Below, piece by piece: positions 16,070 to 24,750 of a DNA stretch of 64,000 nt. This stretch comes from Bin22 sp034428635 (GTDB lineage: Bacteria; Chloroflexota; Dehalococcoidia; Lucifugimonadales; UBA3495). The notes under the pieces were generated by a model, which was given only the letters and a program-made list of their open reading frames with translations, had not been told where the DNA came from and searched no databases. The translations under genes were made by a program, and so were the position numbers. Every line of letters begins with the position of its first letter. Position 1 is the stretch's first letter. Where the stretch lies: assembly GCA_034428635.1 (NCBI GenBank), contig DAOUHR010000042.1:16041-80040 (forward strand), given 5' to 3'.

Positions 16070-16624
16070 ATGCGGGTGGCGGGAGGAGTGGCCAAGGGCC
16101 ATCGCCTCAAGGGTGCGGTTACCTCGGGTGTGCGACCCACCTCGGAGAGGGCCAGGGCCGCCATATTCAACGTCCTCCCTCCCTGGATTCTGGAAGAGGC
16201 CCGTGTTCTGGACCTGTTTGCCGGTACCGGCAGCCTGGGCATCGAGGCCCTGAGTCGAGGCGCCGCCTGGGCCGACTTCGTGGAGCGGAACCGCCGCCAG
16301 CACCAGGCACTACAGGCCAACCTGGAGACTACCGGCTTTCGCCAGCAGTCCCAGGCCTATTGCGCCGACGCTGCCAGGATTCTCGGGAATCTCCCGGGCC
16401 CCTACCGGCTGGTGCTGCTAGACCCGCCTTACAAAATGGCAGGGCTGGACGAGTTCATGGCTGCCCTGGGAAACACCTCGGGGTTGCTTGATGAGACCGG
16501 CATGGTAGTGGTTGGCCATTCCAGGCACGTCAACCTGGCAACTGAATACGGAGACCTGACGCTGGATTCCAACCGGCGTTACGGGGACAACCTGGTGGAC
16601 TTTTACCGGAGAGGAGGCAATTGA
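16070..16624 (+). CDS. rsmD: 16S rRNA (guanine966-N2)-methyltransferase RsmD
   Basis: SAM-dependent methyltransferase that modifies G966 of 16S rRNA. It starts MRVAGGVAKGHRLK and contains VRPTSERARAAIFNVL, the SAM-binding VLDLFAGTGSLGIEALSRGA, and the catalytic LLDPPY motif. ATG 16070 fits the family start and the position of the -10 box; it gives 184 aa. It overlaps coaD as TGATG, the common rsmD-coaD pairing. Confidence 0.92.
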   Translation: MRVAGGVAKGHRLKGAVTSGVRPTSERARAAIFNVLPPWILEEARVLDLFAGTGSLGIEALSRGAAWADFVERNRRQHQALQANLETTGFRQQSQAYCADAARILGNLPGPYRLVLLDPPYKMAGLDEFMAALGNTSGLLDETGMVVVGHSRHVNLATEYGDLTLDSNRRYGDNLVDFYRRGGN

Positions 16625-17112
16625 TGGTAACAGCTCTCTACCCGGGGAGCTTTGACCCGGTAACCGAGGGGCATACGGACGTCGCGGCCCGGGCCGCAGC
16701 TCTTTTCGACAAGGTAGTTGTCGCCGTTTATGCCACGCCCTCGAAGAACCTGCTGTTTAACACCGAAGAAAGGGTGGAGTTGTTCCAGGACGCCGTCAGC
16801 CACCTGCCTAATGTGGAGGTCCGGCAATTCCAGGGGTTGGTGGTGCGGTTCGCTCAGGATATCGGCGCTGCGGTGATCGTGCGCGGCCTGCGGAGCGGGT
16901 CGGACTTTGAGTACGAATACGAAATGGCCTTTATGAACCGCAAGCTGGCGCCGGACGTTGACATGGTGTCTTTCATGACATCTCAGGAGCACATGTACGT
17001 CAGTTCCAGCCTGCTGAAGGAAGTGGCCCGCCTGGGGGGCGATATTACCGGCATGGTAACGCCCAGGGTGGCCGCCGCGGTATACAACAAACTCGGGATT
17101 CCGGCCCCGTAA
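16624..17112 (+). CDS. coaD: Phosphopantetheine adenylyltransferase
   Basis: Fourth step of coenzyme A synthesis: 4'-phosphopantetheine plus ATP gives dephospho-CoA. The nucleotidyltransferase signature YPGSFDPVTEGH is at residues about 6-17, RGLRSGSDFEYE in the middle and the YVSSSLLKEVA motif (ISSSxx type) near the end. Length is 162 aa. GAGGAGG lies just upstream, within the rsmD 3' end, and the ATG overlaps the rsmD stop by one base. Confidence 0.95.
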   Translation: MVTALYPGSFDPVTEGHTDVAARAAALFDKVVVAVYATPSKNLLFNTEERVELFQDAVSHLPNVEVRQFQGLVVRFAQDIGAAVIVRGLRSGSDFEYEYEMAFMNRKLAPDVDMVSFMTSQEHMYVSSSLLKEVARLGGDITGMVTPRVAAAVYNKLGIPAP

Positions 17113-17139
17113 CGGGAAGCACGGAGAAAGGGGGACATC

Positions 17140-17655
17140 ATAGATATTATAAATACTATTGAACGATTGGAGATCCTGATCAATAACAGCAAGGTAATGC
17201 CCATCACTGGAAGCCTGATGATGGACAAGGCCAGGCTGATCGAATTGGTGGACCAGTTGCGCCTCGGCGTACCCCAGGAAGTCAGGGCCGCCGAAGAGGT
17301 CCTTTCGCAGAAAGAACAGATTATGAACGTAGCCATGGCCGATGCCCGCCGGGCCAAGGCCAAGGCCGAGGACGAATTCAGCAAGCAGCTGACCGATTCG
17401 GAACAGCACCGCCGCGCCGAGGAGATCCTGCACGATGCCCAGGAACGGGCCTCCCGGATTCTCCAGATGGCCGAGGCCGAGGCTGAGTCCCGCCGCACCG
17501 AGGCCGACGCCTACGCCCTCAGGACTCTCCGGTCCCTGGAACGGGAAATCAACGGCATCGGCGGCAGCGTGCGCAAGGGCATAGACATGCTGGCCGGCAG
17601 CACCCTGGCCAGCGCCGCCATGGCCAACAACAACGGCAACTCCGATGTCCTCTAG
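17140..17655 (+). CDS. Coiled-coil protein after coaD, apparent AUA start
   Basis: A mostly helical Ala/Glu/Arg/Gln-rich protein without membrane helices, like the DivIVA/F-type b-subunit-like proteins that follow coaD in Chloroflexota. The coiled coil runs from about residue 45 to 125 (DARRAKAKAEDEFSKQL, EILHDAQERASRILQMAEAE). No ATG, GTG or TTG lies between the in-frame coaD stop (17110) and TTG 17167, and TTG 17167 has no ribosome binding site. AAAGGGGG at 17127-17134 sits 5 nt before ATA 17140, giving IDIINTIERLEILI, which resembles the MDI-type family start as I remember it. The start is therefore probably AUA or a neighbouring AUC/AUU. Function is unknown. Confidence 0.6.
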   Translation: MDIINTIERLEILINNSKVMPITGSLMMDKARLIELVDQLRLGVPQEVRAAEEVLSQKEQIMNVAMADARRAKAKAEDEFSKQLTDSEQHRRAEEILHDAQERASRILQMAEAEAESRRTEADAYALRTLRSLEREINGIGGSVRKGIDMLAGSTLASAAMANNNGNSDVL

Positions 17656-17684
17656 ATACCCGGGCGGAACCTGACCAACAAGTA

Positions 17685-17708
17685 GGGGCGTGTGCTGGCA
17701 CACGCCCC
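17685..17708. terminator. Hairpin between convergent genes
   Basis: A perfect 10-bp stem, GGGGCGTGTG (17685-17694) with CACACGCCCC (17699-17708), loop CTGG. It lies between the coiled-coil gene and the convergent deacetylase gene. It lacks a T-tract, so it may be a dispersed repeat used as a transcription or RNA-stability barrier. Confidence 0.5.
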
Positions 17709-17746
17709 CGCCATTTCAATAAGCTGCCGACCGACCTCGGCCGGGT

Positions 17747-18610
17747 TTACATCACCGACTTGTACCAGTCCAGTATCTCGCTCCCCGTCATGAACTCGAC
17801 CCCTTCAAAGCGGCTGATGTAGTCAAAAATCTGCTCGTAGTACTTGATGCGGTGCGCCGCCCCGGTAATGTAGGGGTGGGTGGAAACGCAAAGAATGCGC
17901 GCGCTCTCCTCCCCCTCGGCGTAGAGCGTGTCGAACTGGTCCCTGGCCCGGTTGAAGATCTCGGGAGACTGGTGGTGCTGCACCATGTAGATGGGAATGT
18001 CGTTCAATTCCACCGTATAGGGCACGGAAATCAGGTTGCCGCTCTTTACCTTCATGGGATAAGGCTGGTCGTCGTTGCACCAGTCGCAAACGTACTCTAT
18101 GCCCTCCTCCGCCAGGATATCGGGGGTATCGAAGGTCTCGGCCAGGCCCGGTCCCATCCAGCCCCGGGGAGCAACGCCGCTGAACTCCCGAATCGTGTCA
18201 ATGGTGCGGCGGATGGCGTCCCGTTCGTCGGGCTCCCGGTTTATAACCCGCTGGATATAGCTGTGGCCCATAAGCTCCCAGTCCGAGTCCAGGCAATCCT
18301 GCACCAGGAAGGGGTAGCTGTTGCACACCGATGCGTTCAGGCTGACGGTGGCGCGAATTCCCCGCTGGTCCAGCGCCCGCTTCATCCTCCAGAACCCCAC
18401 CCGCAGGCCATAGTCAAACCACCCGAAGTTGGGAATGTCGGGAATGACTTCCACACCCTGGGGCGTGGGCAGCACGGTGCGGGCCATGGGCTCGTTGATG
18501 TCCCACTCCTCCACGTTGATGACCACCCAAACGGCCACCCTGGCGTTGTTGGGCAGCTTCAGCGGGGGTCGGTGGAATATGGGCGAGTATTCGGCGCGGG
18601 GGTTTGCCAT
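17747..18610 (-). CDS. Polysaccharide deacetylase-fold hydrolase (PuuE-like)
   Basis: NodB-fold (CE4-like) hydrolase of the allantoinase PuuE-like subgroup. Features are VAVWVVINVEEWDINEP near the N-terminus in place of the usual TFDD, YGLRVGFWRMKRALDQRGIRATVSLN, the MGHSYIQR zinc-ligand region and a late RILCVSTHPYITG. Length is 287 aa with no signal peptide, so it is cytoplasmic. GGAGG precedes the ATG. The substrate may be an amide or ureide rather than a polysaccharide. The neighbouring GlcG-like gene and the catabolic context elsewhere fit small-molecule breakdown. Confidence 0.8.
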   Translation of the reverse strand: MANPRAEYSPIFHRPPLKLPNNARVAVWVVINVEEWDINEPMARTVLPTPQGVEVIPDIPNFGWFDYGLRVGFWRMKRALDQRGIRATVSLNASVCNSYPFLVQDCLDSDWELMGHSYIQRVINREPDERDAIRRTIDTIREFSGVAPRGWMGPGLAETFDTPDILAEEGIEYVCDWCNDDQPYPMKVKSGNLISVPYTVELNDIPIYMVQHHQSPEIFNRARDQFDTLYAEGEESARILCVSTHPYITGAAHRIKYYEQIFDYISRFEGVEFMTGSEILDWYKSVM

Positions 18611-18708
18611 GGTTCCTCCGTTATGTTGTGGGCGTCGGGCTGTTGACCAGACTACCGCCCTCGGTGGTACGGACTGGATAGTCCGTTAATATTCCGATGG
18701 ATGCGCTG

Positions 18709-19128
18709 CTACAGGCCCATGGCCTGCACCCCAAGCCGTGCCAAGTCCTCATCTTCCTGGGAACTCAGGCCGCTGACACCAATGGCGCCCAGCACGGCTC
18801 CGCTCCCCGGATGCAGGGCGACTACGGCCCCCTGGGCGGACACCAGGCTGGGGTTGCCCATGTCGGACACGGAGCGGCCCTGGCTCTGCAGCCGTTCGGC
18901 GTAAACGGCCGAGTCCGCCCCTGACATGGCGGAAGTGTAGGCCTTGCGGATGGCAAAGGTCTGGGGATTGGCGCGGCAGCCATCCATCCTGGCATAACTG
19001 AGCAGGTTGCCGCCGTCGTCCACTATGGCAATGGCCACGGGGCGATGGGGTTCCTGGGTGGCCTTGTCCAGCATTGCGTCCATGGCCTTGCGGGTCTGGT
19101 CCAGGCTAAGCATGGGCTTGTCGTACAT
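18709..19128 (-). CDS. GlcG/HbpS-family protein
   Basis: A 139-aa protein of the GlcG/HbpS family, which has a profilin-like fold and is sometimes heme- or corrinoid-associated. Visible motifs are AIAIVDDGGNLLSYARMDG (residues about 33-51), RKAYTSA and the C-terminal GAIGVSGLSSQEDEDLARLG. GGGAGA lies about 6 nt upstream. Homologues occur beside glycolate or diol utilisation genes. Nothing adjacent fixes the substrate here. Confidence 0.8.
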   Translation of the reverse strand: MYDKPMLSLDQTRKAMDAMLDKATQEPHRPVAIAIVDDGGNLLSYARMDGCRANPQTFAIRKAYTSAMSGADSAVYAERLQSQGRSVSDMGNPSLVSAQGAVVALHPGSGAVLGAIGVSGLSSQEDEDLARLGVQAMGL

Positions 19129-19276
19129 AGAACGTCTCCCTTCAGCTTTGAAGTTTGGGTAATTCTACACGGGGGTTAAAGGGGTTACAAGGGAAGTCAG
19201 TACATAGGTATCCGAGTCAATTGACACCAATGCAGGGGGTGATATAAAGGGATGCAAGGAAATGCCAGGGAGAATC

Positions 19277-19534
19277 ATGGCCTCAGTACCCTTCGACACA
19301 CTCAAAGCCTTCAAGGACCTGCAGGAGGCCGGCTTTGATGAAGCCCAGGCCGAAGCGGTGATAGCTGCCGTCGGCCAGGCCTTTACCGGCGAACTTGCTA
19401 CGAAAGAAGACATCCGCGAAATGGCCACTAAGGCTGACCTCCATGCCCTGGAAGTAAGGTTAATGGTCCGGTTGGGCGGACTGATGCTGGGCGCCGCGGG
19501 ACTAATTGTTGCCGCCATCAGGCTGTTGTCCTGA
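19277..19534 (+). CDS. Small DUF1640-like coiled-coil membrane protein
   Basis: An 85-residue protein: a helical N-terminal part (FDTLKAFKDLQEAGFDEAQAEAVIAAV), the typical LATKEDIREMATKADL heptad region, and one C-terminal membrane helix (GGLMLGAAGLIVAAIRLL). This is the layout of the DUF1640/CCDC90-like family. ATG 19277 fits the family start and has GGGAG 4 nt upstream; ATG 19262 would add five residues. A strong terminator follows. Confidence 0.7.
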   Translation: MASVPFDTLKAFKDLQEAGFDEAQAEAVIAAVGQAFTGELATKEDIREMATKADLHALEVRLMVRLGGLMLGAAGLIVAAIRLLS

Positions 19535-19569
19535 CATCAGTTTGCACTGGACATATCCGCCCTGGCCGG

Positions 19570-19592
19570 CCGCTCTTTGAAGGGCGGTTTTT
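19570..19592 (+). terminator. Rho-independent terminator
   Basis: CCGCTC (19570-19575) pairs with GGGCGG (19582-19587, one G-U pair) and is followed by TTTTT. It ends the DUF1640-like gene. Confidence 0.7.
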
Positions 19593-19748
19593 CTGTTGGA
19601 TGCGGCCGGCAAGCCCTTAGCCCGAGCGTGGCCCTGCGTTTGCCCTCCCGGTTTAACTCCCATACAATGCCCCTGCCGACCTGCCGCATTAGCCAATGCA
19701 AATGGCGGCCCAACTCCGCTACTCACTAACTCTATTGAAGGTGTAGAA

Positions 19749-20702
19749 ATGGAAACGATTGGATTTATCGGTTTGGGCAACATGGGCGGGGGAATGTCCC
19801 TCAACATCCAGAAGGCCGGTTACCCCCTGGTGGTCAACGACCTGCGGGAAGAGGCCGCATTGCCGCTGCTGGAGGGCGGCGCCCGCCTGGCCAACACCCC
19901 GGCCGAGGTGGCGGAGCTGAGCGATATTGTCTTCACGTCGCTGCCCGGTCCGAAGGAGGTTGAGGCGGTGGCTATGGGGGATTCGGGAGTCCTGGAGGGT
20001 ATCCGGCCCGGGAGCGTTTACGTTGATCTTTCGTCCAGCCGGCCCACCCTCATTCGAGAGATAGAGCCGATTTTCCGCCGAAAGGGGGCCCACGTTCTGG
20101 ACGCTCCCGTGAGCGGCGGCAAGACGGGAGCTTACAGTGGCAACCTGGCAGTCATGGTGGGCGGCGACCCTGAAGTCTACCAGCGCATCAAGCCGGTCCT
20201 GGACTCCTTCGGCGACAAGGTATTCTATGCCGGGGAAATCGGCGCGGGTTCCATCTGCAAGCTGGTGCACAACATGGTGGGGCACAGTGTCCGGCAGGCC
20301 ATAGCCGAGGGCCTGACCCTGGGCGTCAAGGCCGGTGTGGAACCGGAAGCCCTTTGGGAAGGTATGCGGCGCGGTTCCCTGGGCCGGATGCGCATCTTGC
20401 ATGAGGGCCTGGTCCGCACCATGTTCCGAGGCGAGTTCGAGCCGGCCAGCTTCGCCCTGGAGCTGGCCCACAAGGACATTTCCCTGGCCACTGAACTGGC
20501 TCGCGAATACAGCGTCCCCATGCCCATGGCAACGCTGGCGGAACAGGTAGCCATGCAGGCCATAAACCGGGGCTGGAAGGACCGGGACAGCAGCGTAACC
20601 GTTCTACTCCAGGAGGAGCAGGCGGGGGTTGAAGTGCGCGCGCCCCACATAGACCCGGCCAGGTCGGCCCGCTTCATTTCCACCCATCCAGACGAAGAAT
20701 AG
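19749..20702 (+). CDS. 3-hydroxyisobutyrate dehydrogenase-family oxidoreductase
   Basis: NAD(P)-dependent beta-hydroxyacid dehydrogenase. GFIGLGNMGGGM is the N-terminal dinucleotide site, DAPVSGGKTGAYSGNLAVMVGG the substrate-binding signature, and GSICKLVHNM carries the catalytic Lys. Length from ATG 19749 is 317 aa; GAAGGTG lies 5 nt upstream. The frame extends further upstream without a better start. A paralogue lies on the opposite strand at 22711-23607, beyond a transporter and a carbonic anhydrase. The natural substrate (hydroxyisobutyrate, tartronate semialdehyde or similar) is not determined. Confidence 0.87.
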   Translation: METIGFIGLGNMGGGMSLNIQKAGYPLVVNDLREEAALPLLEGGARLANTPAEVAELSDIVFTSLPGPKEVEAVAMGDSGVLEGIRPGSVYVDLSSSRPTLIREIEPIFRRKGAHVLDAPVSGGKTGAYSGNLAVMVGGDPEVYQRIKPVLDSFGDKVFYAGEIGAGSICKLVHNMVGHSVRQAIAEGLTLGVKAGVEPEALWEGMRRGSLGRMRILHEGLVRTMFRGEFEPASFALELAHKDISLATELAREYSVPMPMATLAEQVAMQAINRGWKDRDSSVTVLLQEEQAGVEVRAPHIDPARSARFISTHPDEE

Positions 20703-20802
20703 ACTTAAGCGCAAATATAATGGGAGAAACCAGCGCCCGGTGTCTCGCCGGAAACTCCACCAGGACGAGGCCCGGGCGTAGACTTTTGCAAGGGGAATCC
20801 AT

Positions 20803-21711
20803 TTGAGCCTGCTTTACCTCTGGGTCGCCCTGGCCAGCGCCGGAGTCATGGGGTTTGTCACCGTTCTGGACAAGCGACTGACCTCGTATAACATGCCCAA
20901 CCTGCCCTCCCTTTACGCCGGAATGGCCGTCTGCCTTATCGCCCACGGGACCTTTGCCCTGGTGATTACTGGCATTCCCACCGACGCCTCTATGAGCGCC
21001 ATTGGCTATGCGGTTGCCTCAGGGCTGTGCTGGGGCGGAGCGCTGGCGATGATGTTCTGGGGCTACACCATGGAAGAGGCCTCCCGCTCATCGGCAATTA
21101 TTCACACCTTCCCGGTTTTTGTGGCCTTCATGGGCGTGTTCCTGCTGGGAGAATCCCTGTCAGTGGGCCAGTGGGCGGGAATTGTCGTCGTTGTAGGTGG
21201 GGCGTTCCTGGTCTCTATTTGGGGAAGCAGGGGTGGCCTTGCCATTCGAATCAACTGGGCTTTGCCCATACTCATAGGCGCCAGCATACTCACTTCCCTG
21301 GCGATAGTCTTGGGGAAGCAATCGTTGAATGAACTGCCAGTGCTGTTCGTGTATTCGGTTCGGAACTATGGAATGGGCCTGGTATTTCTCACTCTGTGGA
21401 AACCAGGAGCCTGGGGAGATTTCTTTTTCGCCATGCGGGACAAGCAAACCCTGTTCCTGCTGTTCGGCGCGGAGTTTACCCTGGCGCCCCTGGGAGTCTG
21501 GCTGAACGTGCTGGCCATAAACCTGGGTCCCGTGTCCCTGGTCGCTACGGCCACCGCTACCCGACCCCTGTCGGTGTTCCTTTTCAGCACCCTCTGCAGC
21601 ACGCGCTGGATTCCAATACTTGAGGAGCCGCTGCAGTGGCGGACACTCTCGGTCAAGTTCGTGGCGGTGGGCATGGTGGTGGCCGGGATCGTCATGTTGA
21701 CACTGCTCTAG
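20803..21711 (+). CDS. EamA-family (DMT) transporter
   Basis: Integral membrane permease of the drug/metabolite transporter superfamily, with about ten hydrophobic helices in two EamA-like halves over 302 aa. The first half ends at GIVVVVGGAFLVSIWG. The start is TTG 20803 with AGGGGA upstream. It lies 100 nt downstream of the dehydrogenase on the same strand and could export or import a related hydroxyacid or amino acid; this is inference from context. Confidence 0.8.
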   Translation: MSLLYLWVALASAGVMGFVTVLDKRLTSYNMPNLPSLYAGMAVCLIAHGTFALVITGIPTDASMSAIGYAVASGLCWGGALAMMFWGYTMEEASRSSAIIHTFPVFVAFMGVFLLGESLSVGQWAGIVVVVGGAFLVSIWGSRGGLAIRINWALPILIGASILTSLAIVLGKQSLNELPVLFVYSVRNYGMGLVFLTLWKPGAWGDFFFAMRDKQTLFLLFGAEFTLAPLGVWLNVLAINLGPVSLVATATATRPLSVFLFSTLCSTRWIPILEEPLQWRTLSVKFVAVGMVVAGIVMLTLL

Positions 21712-21742
21712 GGCCCACGCCCACCATTGCCGACTGCCTACC

Positions 21743-22564
21743 CTAAGACTGAGTTCCGGAACCGGCGCTGATTACCTTTCTCCCGTTTCTCGCCTGTATA
21801 GGCCGGTGGTTGAACCCGTTGTGCAGGGCGGCAATGCGGTTGACCTGTTCCTGGGATATGGCCTTCGTCTCCTTTAACACGTACCAGTCCACCTCTTCGG
21901 TGCAGGGCGGGGTGGTCAAGGAACCGGCGTAATGGTAGTAGCCCTTATCTGAGGGCACGAAGTCGGCGGCGTTGAGCGTGTAGCCTGAGTGGACGGCCTG
22001 CCCGGGATCCGGGTAAGCGTCAATCAGGGCCTGGACGACGGGGTCCGGTTTGCCCAGCCGGTAAAGCTGGCCCACCACGCCCAGGAATCCGCCTTCCTTC
22101 CGGTGGACCAGGTGCATTTCGGCGGGAAAGAGTTGCCCGTCAACCTGGTGCTCCGCGTGGACGTGGATGTGCATTGAGAGTAGTTCATAGCGCCGGTCGC
22201 CAACTGTGAGAGTGTTGCCGTGCCCGTACTCCACGTGGGCGACCTTTCCGTTGTGGTTGACTTCTCTGGCGTCGCCTCCATAGGCAAAGGCCAATTCGGG
22301 GGCATTGCCATCTTCTACATACTCGGACAGGTCGATGGGCGACTGCTCAATGCCGGAGGCGCAGAGGGCAAAGTCGGGAGACAGTGCACCCCAGTTATTG
22401 GGGGCGCCGGGTCCCCAGTAACCCCAGTCCACCGGCCGGTCTGGGGGCGGCGCGGCTGGCCCCGAGTTGGAGATGCACAAGCCCGGCATCACGGGCAAGA
22501 TCAGGGAATACCGTATAGCGCGGGCAAACCTGGAATTGGCGGCGTGTGGAAATCTAAGAGGCAT
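21743..22564 (-). CDS. Alpha-class carbonic anhydrase, exported
   Basis: Zinc enzyme for CO2 hydration. Zinc ligands are H132, H134 (MHIHVHAEH) and H151 (AEMHLVH), with E149 equivalent to Glu117 of the human enzyme. The Thr199 region is GSLTTPPCTE. WGYWGPGAPNNWGALSPDFALCASGIEQSPIDL is the usual N-terminal region, split here for description. A hydrophobic stretch near residues 17-32 preceded by basic residues suggests a signal sequence, so the enzyme probably acts outside the cytoplasmic membrane. Length is 273 aa. Confidence 0.9.
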   Translation of the reverse strand: MPLRFPHAANSRFARAIRYSLILPVMPGLCISNSGPAAPPPDRPVDWGYWGPGAPNNWGALSPDFALCASGIEQSPIDLSEYVEDGNAPELAFAYGGDAREVNHNGKVAHVEYGHGNTLTVGDRRYELLSMHIHVHAEHQVDGQLFPAEMHLVHRKEGGFLGVVGQLYRLGKPDPVVQALIDAYPDPGQAVHSGYTLNAADFVPSDKGYYHYAGSLTTPPCTEEVDWYVLKETKAISQEQVNRIAALHNGFNHRPIQARNGRKVISAGSGTQS

Positions 22565-22710
22565 CCAATAACTCCAATCATATCAGGTGGCGCCTCGTGG
22601 TGGCGTATCTTGTTTAAGCCCCACCACATTTGGAGTAAGGGAAAGCAGGGCAGGCACACGGCAATGAAGTGTGGGAGGCCGAAGAATGTGACCTCCCACA
22701 GTACGGGAGT

Positions 22711-23607
22711 CTAGGCGTCGGGCAGCCGAAGCTCGATTCCCGACTTCTCTTCCTGTAGCTTGGAGACTGCGTCGGAGTCCTCGGGGCCCCAGCCCCGGAA
22801 CATGGCCTCGACGTGGCGCATGTCCACCAGGTTGGCCAGGTCCATGGGCACTCCGTACTCGCGGCCCAGGTCGGTGCCCAGGCGCACGTCCTTGGCGGCC
22901 AGGGCGGTGGCGAATCCTGGCTCGAAGTTGCCCTTGAAAAGGTACCGGGGGAACTTCTCCACCAGGCGCCGGTTGCCGCCGGAACTGTTGGCGATTACGT
23001 CGGCCAGCACCGACAGGTCAACCCCGGCCTTGACGCCCAGGGTCAGCACCTCGGTCAACAGTACGCCGATGCCCATGCTGAGGGTGTTGTTGCAAATCTT
23101 GCAGACCATGCCGTTGCCGATGGGCCCGCAATAGACCACGTGGCTCCCGATGGCGTCCAGGGTAGGCTTCATCCGGTCGAAAATCGCCTCGTCGCCGCCC
23201 ACCATCACCGCCAGGGTGGCCGCCGCCGCGCCGTACACGCCGCCGCTTACGGGGGCGTCCAGCACGTTTACGCCCTGTTCGGCGCAGACGTCGTGAATGC
23301 GGCGGATGGCCGTGGGCGAATTGGTGGAAAGGTCCATGTAGACGTCCCCGGCCGTTGCACCTTCCAGGATGCCGTTCTCGCCGAGGACTACTGCCTCCAC
23401 ATCCCGCGGCACGGGCAGGGACGTCAAGACAACGTCGTTGCCGGGAACACAGTCTTTTGGAGTGTCGGCCCACTCGGCGCCCAACTCCAGCAGATTGGTG
23501 GCGGCTTCCCGCCGCAGGTCATGGACGGTAAGCTGGTGGCCCGCCTTGATGAGGTTGGATGCCATGGGGTTTCCCATGTTGCCCAAGCCGATAAATCCGA
23601 CTTTCAT
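22711..23607 (-). CDS. 3-hydroxyisobutyrate dehydrogenase-family oxidoreductase (paralogue)
   Basis: Second member of the family in this window (298 aa). It has GFIGLGNMGNPMASNLIKAGH at the N-terminus, NVLDAPVSGGVYGAAAATLAVMVGG in the middle, and GNGMVCKICNNT with the catalytic Lys. GGAGC is 8 nt upstream of the ATG. It resembles the gene at 19749 in length and in all motifs, so an ancient duplication or two related substrates are likely. Confidence 0.87.
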   Translation of the reverse strand: MKVGFIGLGNMGNPMASNLIKAGHQLTVHDLRREAATNLLELGAEWADTPKDCVPGNDVVLTSLPVPRDVEAVVLGENGILEGATAGDVYMDLSTNSPTAIRRIHDVCAEQGVNVLDAPVSGGVYGAAAATLAVMVGGDEAIFDRMKPTLDAIGSHVVYCGPIGNGMVCKICNNTLSMGIGVLLTEVLTLGVKAGVDLSVLADVIANSSGGNRRLVEKFPRYLFKGNFEPGFATALAAKDVRLGTDLGREYGVPMDLANLVDMRHVEAMFRGWGPEDSDAVSKLQEEKSGIELRLPDA

Positions 23608-23667
23608 TGCTGTCGCTCCATACGATAAGTACCTATTCGGATGATTGCAGCGAATACGCGGCTAACC

Positions 23668-24396
23668 CTATTGCCGGCGTCGCAGCTCTTCTTCCAGTTC
23701 TCTTATCCTGACTTCCGCACTCTGACGGGCTGCCTGCTCCGCCCGCAAAGCAGCCTGCGTATCGGGCAGGTTGCGTAGGTACTCCGCGGTGTCCGGGTTG
23801 AAGAAGGTCAGCATATCGTCCTGCCGGCACAGATACAGCCGCAGCAGCGGGCTATATCCCTTCAGCACTCCGTCGGGTTCCGTCGTAAGCTCAAATCGCC
23901 GGTACTCACCATTTACCAGTTCTTCCCCCACCAACGGTTCCCCGTAGTATTCTCCACCGGAGGGGTCGAACCGCCAGTACTCGTCAACTCCGATTTGGGC
24001 GTAGATTTCCCGCTTGTTGCCAACGTCCTCCCTGCCGGTGCTGGGCGAAGCAATCTCCAGAACGAAGTCCGGCGGTTTCCCTGCCTCCCAAGGCAGGTAC
24101 ATCAGGCGTCGTTGGATGGCCTTGGCTTCCACGTCGAAGGCCACGTAAAAGTCGGGGCCAACCCTGACGTTCAGGTTATTGGGATTGTAGCAGATGAAGG
24201 TGTTGCTGCTGCGGAATATAGTTTCCGGGTCGCCCAGGGTATTGAGGTGGGCTTCCAGAATGCCAAAGATTTCGGCGAAAACAGGATACTGGTACATACC
24301 GTCGGGCAGAGGCTCCGGATCGTCGGGATTGAAGTCCAGCTTGTCGTATTCAATGTAGGACTTGATGGTGTAGGGGTGTGTGGCTTTGGTGGTCAT
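23668..24396 (-). CDS. Uma2-family (DUF820) putative restriction endonuclease
   Basis: PD-(D/E)XK-fold protein of the Uma2 group. Visible features are RVGPDFYVAFDVEAKAIQRR, PDFVLEIASPSTGREDVGNKREIYAQIGVDEYWRFDPSGG (the conserved central block, about residues 108-147) and a C-terminal coiled coil with EQAARQSAEVRIRELEEELRRRQ. Length is 242 aa. GGAGG precedes the ATG. Such proteins are abundant in Chloroflexota and cyanobacteria; their biological role is not established. Confidence 0.82.
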   Translation of the reverse strand: MTTKATHPYTIKSYIEYDKLDFNPDDPEPLPDGMYQYPVFAEIFGILEAHLNTLGDPETIFRSSNTFICYNPNNLNVRVGPDFYVAFDVEAKAIQRRLMYLPWEAGKPPDFVLEIASPSTGREDVGNKREIYAQIGVDEYWRFDPSGGEYYGEPLVGEELVNGEYRRFELTTEPDGVLKGYSPLLRLYLCRQDDMLTFFNPDTAEYLRNLPDTQAALRAEQAARQSAEVRIRELEEELRRRQ

Positions 24397-24572
24397 TGGG
24401 AGACCTCCGGGATATACGATAGCAGTTCCGGACGGAGAACCGACACTGCTGATAATAGCATACCGGGGCCTGAGCTTGTTGCTTCAACACACAGGAGCAG
24501 GTGCACACAATGCAGAGAGAGCCCTGCCCCAGCCCGTGCTCCGTCGTCATTTTCAGCCGATCATCCAAATAG

Positions 24573-24602
24573 TCGGGGGCGGGTATTGTGGCCCGCCCCC
24601 GA
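24573..24602. terminator. Hairpin downstream of aprA
   Basis: A perfect 11-bp stem (TCGGGGGCGGG with CCCGCCCCCGA) and an 8-nt loop, about 150 nt past the aprA stop. There is no T-tract, so its role as terminator is uncertain. The rest of the 24397-24750 spacer has no gene. Confidence 0.45.
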
Positions 24603-24698
24603 TATCACACCCTGTATCGCTAACCTGTAAGAAACAGTCTCAAAATTGTTCAAGGCAGAGTATTGGGCAAAATGCGACTGCAAGACAGGTTGCTTTTC

Positions 24699-24737
24699 AC
24701 CCTCATCCCAGACCTCCCCCTTGACGGGGGAAGGGAC
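24699..24737. repeat. Dispersed CCCTCATCCCA...GGGGGAAGGGAC repeat
   Basis: About 40 bp whose pattern, CACCC(C/T)CAT...CC...GGGGGAAGGGACTT, matches 13450-13491 closely. The inner arms CCCCC (24716-24720) and GGGGG (24726-24730) form a hairpin. It lies just past the aprA stop. Confidence 0.6.
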
Positions 24738-24750
24738 TTCGATACAGTTT

